Source of the DNA: Flavivirga sp. 57AJ16
GTDB taxonomy: Bacteria; Bacteroidota; Bacteroidia; Flavobacteriales; Flavobacteriaceae
NCBI RefSeq assembly: GCF_028736925.1
Contig: NZ_JAQZAT010000008.1
Location: 62,001-126,000 of the forward strand
DNA length: 64,000 bases
Direction: 5' to 3'
Made by a program: the position numbers and the translations under genes. Positions 1-7,331 of this stretch are shown one piece after another. The notes under the pieces are model-generated. The model made no database searches. It saw only the letters and a program-made list of their open reading frames with translations, and had not been told where the DNA came from. Every line of letters begins with the position of its first letter. Position 1 is the stretch's first letter.

Positions 1-441
1 GTCAAAGAATCCTTTGATGTCTAAATCGATTACCCAGTCTGTTTTCCAGCAGTTCTCTCTAACTTGTTTGAGCGCTTGATGCGCACTTTTGTTAGGTCTG
101 TACCCAAAGGAATTAGGACTGAATATCTTCTCTAAACGAGGTTCTAAAAACATTTTAACCACCATTTGCCCAACCCTGTCGCTAATGGTGGGGATGCCCA
201 ATTTACGGATGCTTCCATCTGTCTTTGAGATTTCTACTTCTTTAACAGCAGGAGGAAAATAGCTTCCTGATGCCATACGATTCCAAAGTTTGTAAAGATG
301 TTGACTGCGATTGGCATCGAATGCTTCCATGCTAATCTGGTCAACGCCCGCACTCCCTTTGTTGGCTCTTACCTTTTTATAAGCCTGCCAAACCATTTGC
401 CGGCTTATAGGTATTGATTTTGTTTCATTCCATAAATTCAT
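1..441 (-). CDS. ltrA: Group II intron reverse transcriptase/maturase, N-terminal part (runs off window)
   Basis: I read this frame directly from the sequence: an ATG at 441-439 opens 147 codons with no stop before the window edge. The product carries the N-terminal reverse-transcriptase blocks of group II intron-encoded proteins: RANKGSAGVD near residue 30, then LYKLWNRMASGSYFPP, KLGIPTISDRVGQMVVKMFLEP, a fingers-type FGYRPNKSAHQAL and WVIDLDIKGFFD at the cut edge. The last Asp is the first catalytic Asp of RT domain 3. Such proteins splice their host intron and copy it into new DNA sites. The remaining RT, X/maturase and any endonuclease domains lie outside the window. The class (C, D or other) cannot be set from this fragment. 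The 575 bases upstream look like the intron RNA. Confidence 0.9.
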   Translation of the reverse strand, partial: MNLWNETKSIPISRQMVWQAYKKVRANKGSAGVDQISMEAFDANRSQHLYKLWNRMASGSYFPPAVKEVEISKTDGSIRKLGIPTISDRVGQMVVKMFLEPRLEKIFSPNSFGYRPNKSAHQALKQVRENCWKTDWVIDLDIKGFFD

Positions 442-1016
442 CCTCTAAAAAAAATTGAGTTGATACATAAAATGCAACTGTATTATCTAATCCCTTCGCT
501 CCATTTCCATTACAGAAACTTCATCACTACTACAGATTAGTCCGCCTTTGCCTATAACGTTGGTATTCCACCTCTCGATTGTTTCGATTGTGTGTTTCTC
601 TTTGCATTTATAGGCAATTTCCCGAGTTCCATAAATAAGCCCAAATAAAGGTCATGCCATCTGAATGACGCCAGCCATACGGAAAGTAAACAGGTAACCT
701 CCGTATTTAGTATTGTAATAATACTACTTTTCACTCCGTATCATACTTCGCAGCTTTTGACTGGGTGTTCGCAACTTCTCGACACCTCTTCAATGGTTCA
801 CTTGCGTTCATCTCCTTTATTAATACCTTCTAATCTCGTGGATTGGATTCTCCTAAACGCTCAATACCATAACTCTTAATTACAGCACCTTTAGGTGGTT
901 TAAAGCCATTGCCTGTACAACGACTTTGGTGGGTCGTCTTTCTAAAAAAAAGATTCCACCATCTTATTTACAGCATGCAATAGGTAATTGTTGCCGCCTA
1001 TTGCTTCTCGGCACAC
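442..1016 (-). ncRNA. Group II intron RNA, 5' domains upstream of the ORF
   Basis: Minus strand, from the presumed 5' splice site to the maturase start. The stretch has no credible ORF but is rich in short helices and begins GTGTGCC, matching the GUGYG start of group II introns. It contains GAACGCAAG and GGTGTCGAGA-like blocks that resemble domain I segments of bacterial introns. The 5' boundary was set by comparison: bases 1017-1020 onward match the array repeat at about 4954-4966, and similarity stops where GTGTG begins. The 3' end (domains V and VI) lies outside the window. I recognise the class of element from ORF position and 5' sequence only; no full folding was done. Confidence 0.65.
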
Positions 1017-1130
1017 TATGAGTAGTTGCGTGGGTTAGTACTTAATTTTGCAAGTACACACGGAACTGAAAATCCGCGAGGATTTTCAGAAGTGGGTGAA
1101 AACTAGCAATTACTTATAGTCATTGTGGCT
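1017..1130. repeat. Array palindrome E1 (attC-like), interrupted by the group II intron
   Basis: Outer arms AGTAGTTGC (1021-1029) and GCAATTACT (1106-1114) pair imperfectly. The centre is a perfect 10-bp hairpin, CTGAAAATCC (1066-1075) with its complement (1080-1089), closing a GCGA loop. The sequence is closely related to E3 (4946-5061), sharing the CAAGTACACAC block. The distal end of the left arm, which should read on to a CAAC core, is replaced by the intron at about 1016. Confidence 0.7.
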
Positions 1131-1269
1131 GTTGCACAACTATAAAACACTCTAATTCCTGCTTAATTTTTTTTGCTTTCAAAACAGCAATACGCTGATT
1201 TTAAATTAGTTATAGTTATTCGTTGCTGTCAAAATTTATTACTTTATTTAAAATTATGAGTTGTGCAAC
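1131..1269. repeat. Gene-free 139-bp mini-cassette, copy 1
   Basis: Bounded by perfect 11-bp inverted ends GTTGCACAACT (1131-1141) and AGTTGTGCAAC (1259-1269); an imperfect match extends to about 1125 and 1275. About 93 percent identical and equal in length to the copy at 4219-4357. No ORF. The interior can fold: ACAGCAA (1184-1190) can pair with TTGCTGT (1223-1229), or CAGC (1185-1188) with GCTG (1194-1197). It may be a cassette carrying a structured RNA, or a small non-autonomous element that prefers array sites. Confidence 0.75.
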
Positions 1270-1399
1270 GGCTACCGGTGTTGTAAAACGTTTTTATACA
1301 TTCTATAATTATCACCAACCAAATTTACTTTTAATTAAACGTAATATATCAAATCATAAAGCTAGCTATAATCGTTAAGATTAAAGCAGTCAAAAAAAA

Positions 1400-2086
1400 C
1401 TAAATTGGAATTGCAATACCTAAACCAGTTCTTAAACCAGACCAATTAGTTTTTACTTTGTCTCCATTATTATTTTCTAAATAAAAGTCATTATTCTCTT
1501 TAAATTTTAATGTTCCACCGAAGGTCATATCAAAACCTAAAGAAGCCTTAATAATAAAAAATGACATAGGATATTCATAAATCAATCTGCCTCCAACCCC
1601 TAAGTTAATAGATTGAAACTTTATGTTCTCATTAGTGATATTATCTGAAATTTGAGTGTAATTTTCTAATCTCAAATTTGACAACATACTAAATCCTCTA
1701 AGTCCCAAGCTAAAGTTATTATTAGTCTTGGATAGTTTAATTTGATATTCGCCTCCAAATGTATAGGCATTCAAAGGCTGAGTTATTCTTATAACTCCAG
1801 AATAATCTGAATACGATATTTTTCCTCCTGTTGAATTATAACTAAAAAATAAGGACGTATTAATTTGATTTAGTTTATAACCTAAAGTAAAACCAATATT
1901 TGACGGGAAATTATCATTAACTTCGATGGGTACTTCAGGGATATCTTCAATAAATTCTTGCTGAAAAGACTTTAAAGAAGCATGTGAAAATGTATTGTAA
2001 TTAAGTTCAATAATAATATTACCATTTTGACTATAAATCATGAAAGAAAAACAGATAAATAAAAGTAAGGCTATTTGCTTTTTCAT
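1400..2086 (-). CDS. Outer-membrane beta-barrel family protein (array cassette, second gene)
   Basis: A 228-residue protein with a signal peptide (MKKQIALLLFICFSFMIYSQ) followed by alternating hydrophobic/aromatic strands typical of small outer-membrane beta-barrels. It ends in a barrel-like strand (GLRTGLGIAIPI). There is no catalytic motif and I do not recognise a named family. It lies 4 bp downstream of the lipoprotein gene at 2091-4004, so the two are surely co-transcribed within one cassette-like unit (1280-4094). A role at the outer membrane, perhaps anchoring or exporting with the lipoprotein, is inference from signal and pairing. Confidence 0.7.
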   Translation of the reverse strand: MKKQIALLLFICFSFMIYSQNGNIIIELNYNTFSHASLKSFQQEFIEDIPEVPIEVNDNFPSNIGFTLGYKLNQINTSLFFSYNSTGGKISYSDYSGVIRITQPLNAYTFGGEYQIKLSKTNNNFSLGLRGFSMLSNLRLENYTQISDNITNENIKFQSINLGVGGRLIYEYPMSFFIIKASLGFDMTFGGTLKFKENNDFYLENNNGDKVKTNWSGLRTGLGIAIPI

Positions 2087-2090
2087 ATTG

Positions 2091-4004
2091 TTATTCGTTT
2101 ATATAATGATCTAAATAAAACCCCAAGCCATATGCATAAATTAGTTTATCGCTTTGTAACCAATAACCTCTAGGGATTTCATTTGGACTCCATATAGAAA
2201 CAACATTTTTTACTTCAATTCTTTTGAAGTTTGTGCTTGTAAGATCATAAACGTATGCATAAGAGGGTTGTGTATTACTTAGACCAAATTCACTTCTTAC
2301 AAATAACAACTTATTTGTTCCGTTGTCATAATCCATAATGTTAATTCTTGTAAAATCACTTAAAGTTGATTTTGTTCTGGTCATCAAATCAAATATAATT
2401 GGATTTCCATCATACGAATTGTAAACACATTTGTTTTGATTTACGATGAATTCAACCAAATTGACATTGTCGTTGGTATTAGTTTTAACTATTTCATTTA
2501 TAACTTTACTATTTATTTCGAAAAAAGCATTGTTGATGTAGAAATATCTACCATCATCAGACATTTTAAAATAACCTGATTTACTGGTATTATAAAATAA
2601 TTCTTTAGTTGTTGAATCATAAAAGCTTATCTGATTATCTTGCTCAATAACTATGGTATTATTTCGATATTTGATACTTCCAGTTTGTACTCCAAAGTCT
2701 GATAGTTTCCATTGATTTATAATTGAAAGACTATTACCCTCGACTAGATATGAAATATCTACTACATCTATTATTAAGTTACCTGTAGAAGTAATTGTTA
2801 AATCTCTAGCATAATTAACACCTTTTGTAGTAATGAATTTCGTTTCAACGAGTGCTAAAGTTTCGGAATCTAGTTTTTCAATAGTAATATAATCTGGAGA
2901 AGTTCTACTTGAACCCGTTCTTAACACATAAATAAGATTATCAAATTGATTATAAAGAAACTCTCCATAACTACTGCTAGGATCATAATCAAATTGTTTG
3001 TTATAGGATTCAGGTATAAATAACGACCCCTTATATATGTTTTGGCCTCCAGATTCTTCATATAAAGTTAAGTTAGTACCAACATCATTATAATCAGGAA
3101 ATATAATAAGTTTATCCACTATTATTTCTCCCCCTAAAGAGCTTACTTTGTGTGTGTTACTCATGGAATCGGTAAACAAATAGTAATCAAAATTGCTATA
3201 CAAAGTATGTTGAGGAATAATTAATTTGTATTGATTTTCATTTAAGATTAGCTTTTCAATTTCAAATTTCTTTATAAATATATTTACTTTATTACTAACT
3301 GTATTTCCTCTAGTATTTTTAAGCTGGATTTGATATTCTATGTCATGATCCATTTGTTCTTCTCCTGCAGGAATGAATGTATGCACATTTGTGTCATTAT
3401 AATTCAATTTTAACATTTCTTGTTCAGTGATTTCAAAGTAGTTTGGAGAACCATTATTAGTAATTACCAGCGTAGCACTATCAAAATTTAATTTAGTAAT
3501 TGGTTCCCATGACAGATAAATAGAACCATCGATAATTTCAGCACTTTTCATAACAATAGTCTCTGGAGGAGATTTATCAACTATAAAATTATATTCTTCA
3601 GTTTTTATATAAGCCTCAACACCACTTACGTCAGCTAAACTGCCAGATCCTGAAGAAAAAATATATTCAACTTTTAAAATATGATTTCCATCTTCTAATG
3701 ATTCTGTATTAATATTAAAATCACCCGAATTGATTGAGCTAGTTTTGATTTCAACGTTATCAATGTAAATTTTTATTTCATAAAGGAGATGCTTGTTATT
3801 TCCATTATAATTAAAAATGATTTTTGTAGTGACATAAAAAGTTTGATTATCACTTAAGTCATTTAAACTAATAGATGCAGTTGGAGGGTTTTGGCTAACT
3901 TCTATGAATGAATCTTCAGAAAATTCATAAGCGCAATTTGATAAAATAATTAATGTGGTAAAAATTAATAAAGACTTATTAAATTTCTGGAGTGGTGATT
4001 TCAT
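2091..4004 (-). CDS. Secreted lipoprotein with beta-propeller-like C-terminal half (array cassette, first gene)
   Basis: A 637-residue protein whose N-terminus is a lipoprotein signal ending LSNC (Cys24). Residues about 35-245 look like Ig/fibronectin-type beta modules (PPTASISLNDLSDNQTF, a PPETIVM linker, IYLSWEPI). Residues about 300-610 contain repeated strand patterns (LYNQFDNLIYVL, YDSTTKELFYN, VYDLTSTNFKRIEV) like a degenerate WD/YVTN-type propeller. No enzyme motif was seen. It is the first gene of a two-gene unit with the beta-barrel at 1400-2086. It is unusually long for a cassette gene. Function unknown; cell-surface binding is the simplest guess. Confidence 0.7.
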   Translation of the reverse strand: MKSPLQKFNKSLLIFTTLIILSNCAYEFSEDSFIEVSQNPPTASISLNDLSDNQTFYVTTKIIFNYNGNNKHLLYEIKIYIDNVEIKTSSINSGDFNINTESLEDGNHILKVEYIFSSGSGSLADVSGVEAYIKTEEYNFIVDKSPPETIVMKSAEIIDGSIYLSWEPITKLNFDSATLVITNNGSPNYFEITEQEMLKLNYNDTNVHTFIPAGEEQMDHDIEYQIQLKNTRGNTVSNKVNIFIKKFEIEKLILNENQYKLIIPQHTLYSNFDYYLFTDSMSNTHKVSSLGGEIIVDKLIIFPDYNDVGTNLTLYEESGGQNIYKGSLFIPESYNKQFDYDPSSSYGEFLYNQFDNLIYVLRTGSSRTSPDYITIEKLDSETLALVETKFITTKGVNYARDLTITSTGNLIIDVVDISYLVEGNSLSIINQWKLSDFGVQTGSIKYRNNTIVIEQDNQISFYDSTTKELFYNTSKSGYFKMSDDGRYFYINNAFFEINSKVINEIVKTNTNDNVNLVEFIVNQNKCVYNSYDGNPIIFDLMTRTKSTLSDFTRINIMDYDNGTNKLLFVRSEFGLSNTQPSYAYVYDLTSTNFKRIEVKNVVSIWSPNEIPRGYWLQSDKLIYAYGLGFYLDHYINE

Positions 4005-4094
4005 GTTTTTTTTAATAAGTTTAAAATCATTTGGATAGTTATTAAAATTAATTAATATCTATCTTAATTTATTTTTTTGTAAATGTTTTACAAC

Positions 4095-4218
4095 GGTTTC
4101 GTATAAGAATAGTGCGGTTTTGTGTGCGAGGATTTTCCACAGGAAAATCAGACGTAACAAAATTGCACTAACCTTTGATTAAGCGCCTAATTTAGCATTA
4201 TTTTTATACAATGTGGCT
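4095..4218. repeat. Array palindrome E2 (attC-like)
   Basis: Arms 4101-4115 (GTATAAGAATAGTGC) and 4195-4209 match in reverse complement at 13 of 15 positions. Central hairpin GATTTTCC (4131-4138) and GGAAAATC (4142-4149) with a 3-base loop, preceded by the shared motif GCGAGGATTTTC. It follows the CAAC core of the lipoprotein/barrel cassette (4091-4094) and precedes mini-cassette copy 2. Length 124 bp. Confidence 0.75.
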
Positions 4219-4357
4219 GTTGCACAACTATAAAACACTCTAATTCCTGCTTAATTATTTTTGCCTTCAAAACAACAATACGTTGATTTTAAATGAGTTA
4301 TGATTTTTCGTTGTTATCAAAATTTATTACTTTATTTAAAATTATGAGTTGTGCAAC
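4219..4357. repeat. Gene-free 139-bp mini-cassette, copy 2
   Basis: Same 11-bp inverted ends as copy 1 (4219-4229 and 4347-4357) and the same length, with about ten substitutions. Several are compensatory: CAGC...GCTG in copy 1 is CAAC (4273-4276)...GTTG (4282-4285) here, and the longer helix ACAACAA (4272-4278) with TTGTTAT (4311-4317) changes on both sides at one position. It is followed by the same GGCTACC spacer, then the GTTGGCA end of the next cassette at 4368. Confidence 0.75.
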
Positions 4358-4381
4358 GGCTACCATTGTTGGCAGTAGTTT

Positions 4382-4933
4382 TTATTTTATCTGGTTTATG
4401 CTATAATCCATTTGAGTTAAATCCACCACAACCTCATATTCTGCGTTCCATCTTTTTTCAGGGTATTTCTCCGAGTTTAAGCAATAAATGCTCCACGAAT
4501 AAACACCATCTCCCAACTTATTATTAAGGCTAATTGTTGAACCCTCATTTTCTCTTTTTTCTTTACGCAATAATTTTTTGATGTCTTTTTTATCTTTTAT
4601 TATGTCATAGGATTTCTGAATTTGGGCAAGTTCGAGCTCAACATTTTTTTCATACCTTTTTTTGGCTCCAATTCCATAAATACTATCCATTTTTCTCCAA
4701 AGCCTTAAATGAACAGATTTAACACTGTCAACAAGTTCATGGCTAACCATACAGCCAGCAACTCCTTTGACCTCAAGATTGTATTCTTTTGCAGTAAATT
4801 CCATTGCTTTAATTCTCAAATAACTCATTAATCCGTAATAAAGAATTTGACCTTGATTGTCAGAGTCGGTTGATTCCTGCGAAAATCCGCCAAATGAAAT
4901 CAAAAGAATTAATATGTAGATTATCTTTTTCAA
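4382..4933 (-). CDS. Secreted hypothetical protein (array cassette)
   Basis: I place the start at TTG 4933-4931, giving a clean signal peptide (LKKIIYILILLISFGGFSQ) and a mature protein of about 165 residues. A longer GTG-initiated reading from 4978 would begin inside the neighbouring palindrome and cross the cassette end (TGCCAAC, 4939-4945), which is unlikely. The mature part is rich in Lys/Glu with a helical middle (KRYEKNVELELAQIQKSY) and a two-Cys pattern (GCMVSHE, YCLNSE). No known family recognised. It is alone in its unit (4368-4945). The initial TTG is unusual, though the gene lacks an in-frame ATG near the signal sequence. Confidence 0.65.
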   Translation of the reverse strand: MKKIIYILILLISFGGFSQESTDSDNQGQILYYGLMSYLRIKAMEFTAKEYNLEVKGVAGCMVSHELVDSVKSVHLRLWRKMDSIYGIGAKKRYEKNVELELAQIQKSYDIIKDKKDIKKLLRKEKRENEGSTISLNNKLGDGVYSWSIYCLNSEKYPEKRWNAEYEVVVDLTQMDYSINQIK

Positions 4934-4945
4934 ATTATTGCCAAC

Positions 4946-5061
4946 GTTTGGGCTAAGAGTAGTTGCGTGGGTTAGCACTTAACTTTGCAAGTACACACCA
5001 AACTGAAAATCCGTGAGGATTTTCAGAAGTAGGTGAGAACAAGCAATTACTTATAGCCATT
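4946..5061. repeat. Array palindrome E3 (attC-like), best preserved
   Basis: Outer arms GGCTAAGAGTAGTTGC (4951-4966) and 5043-5058 agree at 13 of 16 positions in reverse complement. Central perfect 10-bp stem CTGAAAATCC (5003-5012) / 5017-5026 with a GTGA loop; the sister element E1 has GCGA, so the loop keeps a GNRA pattern. Flanked by CAAC (4942-4945) and GTTG (5062-5065). Length 116 bp, within the size range of long attC sites such as those of Vibrio. Confidence 0.8.
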
Positions 5062-5072
5062 GTTGTATGCCA

Positions 5073-6593
5073 TTATTTTTGTTTTCTCCTTTTCAATCTA
5101 TGTCTCCTCATCATCCTTTCCATAAATGACATTCCTTTATTATACTCATTCATCCATTCATTTATATATTCTCTAAATTCGTCAGTAGTCATTTTATTAT
5201 GACGACCATCATAAGTAGAAGAAGTCAAATTATATGTTGACCTCTTATTAAAAATAACAAATGAACCTCTAAAAAATCTAGACACGTGTCTTGCAGTTTC
5301 AGGAATTTCATATCCCATTTCATTGTAATCGTAGCGATGCTCAACTAAATCGTATTTATCATAACTTCCTGGATAAATTTCGGACACACTTTCTCTATCG
5401 TGATTTTTTTCGTATGGTATTTTCTCGTCTTCATTTTTGTAAACTCCTGAAGATTCCAATTCATCAAGCTCCAATCTGAAATAATTCCACTCTGGGTCAG
5501 CTCCAAAAGATTCAAAGACTAACCTTTTTGGTTTAACAATATCTGTAAGACCACCAAAATCTAATTCTATGCAATCTCTTTCATATGATTTTTTTGTTCC
5601 TTCTAAATCTAAACCACCACCATCTGGGAAAAATAAGTGATTTAAGTTATCATATGAGCCAATGACATTAAGCACCTTAATTATATCCTCATTTTCTTCC
5701 CAGATTACTCTTTTAGGAAATGAGGTTGGAAAAAGTTTAGTTTGAATTTCAAACCACTGCTCTAGATTTTGTTCGTGAAAATTCTCGTTTAATAATTTCC
5801 AATCTTCGAGCTCATTTATGAATTGCTCCATAGTAGGCCTTTTTTCCGGGTCATTATCTGTTGAAGCAGTTAGTAACTTGTCAATTGGACTTGTATAGTG
5901 AGAATTGTAAAATTGTCTTAATTCGATGATTGAGTCAGTTGAATATTGTCCATCAAATCCTTTCTGATTTTCAGTTAAGATAATCCAAAGTGTTTTAGCG
6001 AGAGAATATACATCTGCTTTTAAGCTATCAGCCGAAGATGACTCTCTTTTCATTTCAGGTGCCATTGTCCATTTAGCACCTATGATTTCATTTTTATGTG
6101 AGATATCCTTTTTGTTTGGAAAGTCAACTAATCCAAAATCAGCTATACAAAATCTTGAATTAAACAAAAGAATGTTGGGAAGCTTGATATCTCGATGTGA
6201 TATTTTTCTATCGTGTAGATTTTTTAGTGTATTAGCAATTTCAATGACTGCATCAACTTTATTTTCAATTGATTTGCCATTTAGCTCCCTTTCAGCGTTA
6301 CTAGCAACTGGCATAACAAAATAAGGAATGTCAGTTTTTGAAAGTTTTTTTGGTAAGTTTTTATCAATTATTGGAATTATTCCTTCAATATCAGAGTTTG
6401 CTTCTATTACGCTTATTTCATCCAAAAAGCGATTATACGATTTTTGCTTAAGAGTTTTAATGAGTTTCATAGCTCCAAATTCACCTTTTGAATTTACACA
6501 TTTCCATACTTCACCATTCCCACCTCCACCAAGGTAGGAAACCAAAGTCCAATCATTAAATTTTTGATTTTTTTTAAATAGTTTTTTACTCAT
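5073..6593 (-). CDS. Hanks-type Ser/Thr protein kinase with unknown C-terminal region (array cassette)
   Basis: A 506-residue protein. The kinase domain covers residues about 15-270: glycine loop LGGGGNGEVW (21-30), ATP-binding Lys43 in AMKLIK, catalytic HRDIKLPN (133-140, Asp135), metal-binding DFGL (152-155), APE (178-180) and DVYSLAK. All key residues are present, so it should be active. Residues about 275-506 have no family I recognise; they are acidic, then strongly basic at the end (MRRHRLKRRKQK). There is no membrane segment, so the protein is cytosolic. It is the only gene of the unit 5062-6614, and its TAA stop lies inside the unit's terminal repeat. Possible roles include stress or phage-responsive signalling, but nothing here proves that. 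Confidence 0.85.
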   Translation of the reverse strand: MSKKLFKKNQKFNDWTLVSYLGGGGNGEVWKCVNSKGEFGAMKLIKTLKQKSYNRFLDEISVIEANSDIEGIIPIIDKNLPKKLSKTDIPYFVMPVASNAERELNGKSIENKVDAVIEIANTLKNLHDRKISHRDIKLPNILLFNSRFCIADFGLVDFPNKKDISHKNEIIGAKWTMAPEMKRESSSADSLKADVYSLAKTLWIILTENQKGFDGQYSTDSIIELRQFYNSHYTSPIDKLLTASTDNDPEKRPTMEQFINELEDWKLLNENFHEQNLEQWFEIQTKLFPTSFPKRVIWEENEDIIKVLNVIGSYDNLNHLFFPDGGGLDLEGTKKSYERDCIELDFGGLTDIVKPKRLVFESFGADPEWNYFRLELDELESSGVYKNEDEKIPYEKNHDRESVSEIYPGSYDKYDLVEHRYDYNEMGYEIPETARHVSRFFRGSFVIFNKRSTYNLTSSTYDGRHNKMTTDEFREYINEWMNEYNKGMSFMERMMRRHRLKRRKQK

Positions 6594-6614
6594 TTGGTTT
6601 TAATGGCATACAAC

Positions 6615-6735
6615 GGTCTTGTGTAAGGAACGTTGCGTGTTTGAGTGCGAGGATTTTCCGAAGGAAAATCAGAAGCTAGCAAACAAAGCAACGACCAAAC
6701 GATTAAACTAAAATAAGCAATGTTTTTTACACGGT
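6615..6735. repeat. Array palindrome E4 (attC-like)
   Basis: Arms GTGTAAGGAACGTTGC (6621-6636) and 6717-6732 agree at 13 of 16 positions in reverse complement. Central hairpin GATTTTCC (6652-6659) and GGAAAATC (6663-6670) with a GAA loop, again led by GCGAGGATTTTC. It lies between CAAC (6611-6614) of the kinase unit and GTTA (6736-6739) of the next. Length 121 bp. Confidence 0.78.
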
Positions 6736-6736
6736 G

Positions 6737-7282
6737 TTACCCAACGTTTTTATTTCTGTTATACAATTCGGTTTCTTTTCTTTCAAATGCTGGAATTGCT
6801 ATAATACTTTCCCAATTTTTATCTATTTCGGGAAATTTATTTAGCAATTCGGTCATAAAAATCCGCCAACCTTCGAATTCCTCTGTCGCAAAAGATATTT
6901 TATTATCAGATTCAATTTTTAAACAAATATCATCTGTTGTAATTCGGTCAACTTTAAATCCAGTCAGTTTTTCAATCTCTGACCATTTGAATTGAGTAAT
7001 TTCTTCATCATAATTGATCTGAAATCCGTTTTTAGTCAGTTCAATTTTTTCAATTTTTTTTCTTTTTTTGGTTTTCTTTTTTCTTAAAATAAAAATTAAG
7101 CAAGATATAAGCAGGACAATAAATATAAAAGCTATTCCAAAAATCACAAGAGTTATCCAAACTGTAACATAATTTAAATCAGGAGCAAAGGTTTTTAAAA
7201 TTGACTCAGCGGAGAAGAAAAAAACTAATGATAATAAAATAAATAATACAAAATGGATTAGAATTATTTTTGATTTCTTCAT
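6737..7282 (-). CDS. Two-helix membrane protein, hypothetical (array cassette)
   Basis: A 181-residue protein with two transmembrane helices (residues about 7-28 and 38-66) followed by a basic stop-transfer stretch (RKKKTKKRKK). A cytosolic domain of about 110 residues has a beta-rich start (KNGFQINYDEEITQFKWSEI), which looks like a pleckstrin/YcxB-like fold, then a helix. I cannot name the family. It is alone in the unit 6736-7303. Its last codons read through the unit's terminal repeat (GTTGGGTAA gives Val-Gly-stop), so the cassette end supplies the stop codon. Confidence 0.7.
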   Translation of the reverse strand: MKKSKIILIHFVLFILLSLVFFFSAESILKTFAPDLNYVTVWITLVIFGIAFIFIVLLISCLIFILRKKKTKKRKKIEKIELTKNGFQINYDEEITQFKWSEIEKLTGFKVDRITTDDICLKIESDNKISFATEEFEGWRIFMTELLNKFPEIDKNWESIIAIPAFERKETELYNRNKNVG

Positions 7283-7309
7283 TCGGTTTAAATGTTGGGT
7301 AACAATTGT

Positions 7310-7331
7310 ATATGCGTACCGGTACGCATAT
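7310..7331. repeat. 22-bp perfect palindrome at the outer end of the array
   Basis: ATATGCGTACC followed directly by its exact reverse complement. It comes 6 bp after the last GTAAC core (7303), where an array palindrome would be expected to start. A second short hairpin, CCGCT/AGCGG with a 5-base loop, follows at 7348-7362. Together they may be a divergent or truncated array site, or a protein-binding operator. The full left and right arms seen in E2-E4 are missing. Confidence 0.6.

Noticed and set aside
552-734. 60-residue open frame on the minus strand
   Set aside because: It lies wholly within the group II intron RNA and has no protein-like pattern.
1017-6735. Array palindromes read as plain terminators
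   Set aside because: They are too long, have matched outer arms, share an inner motif and align with private cassette ends; no T-runs follow the hairpins.
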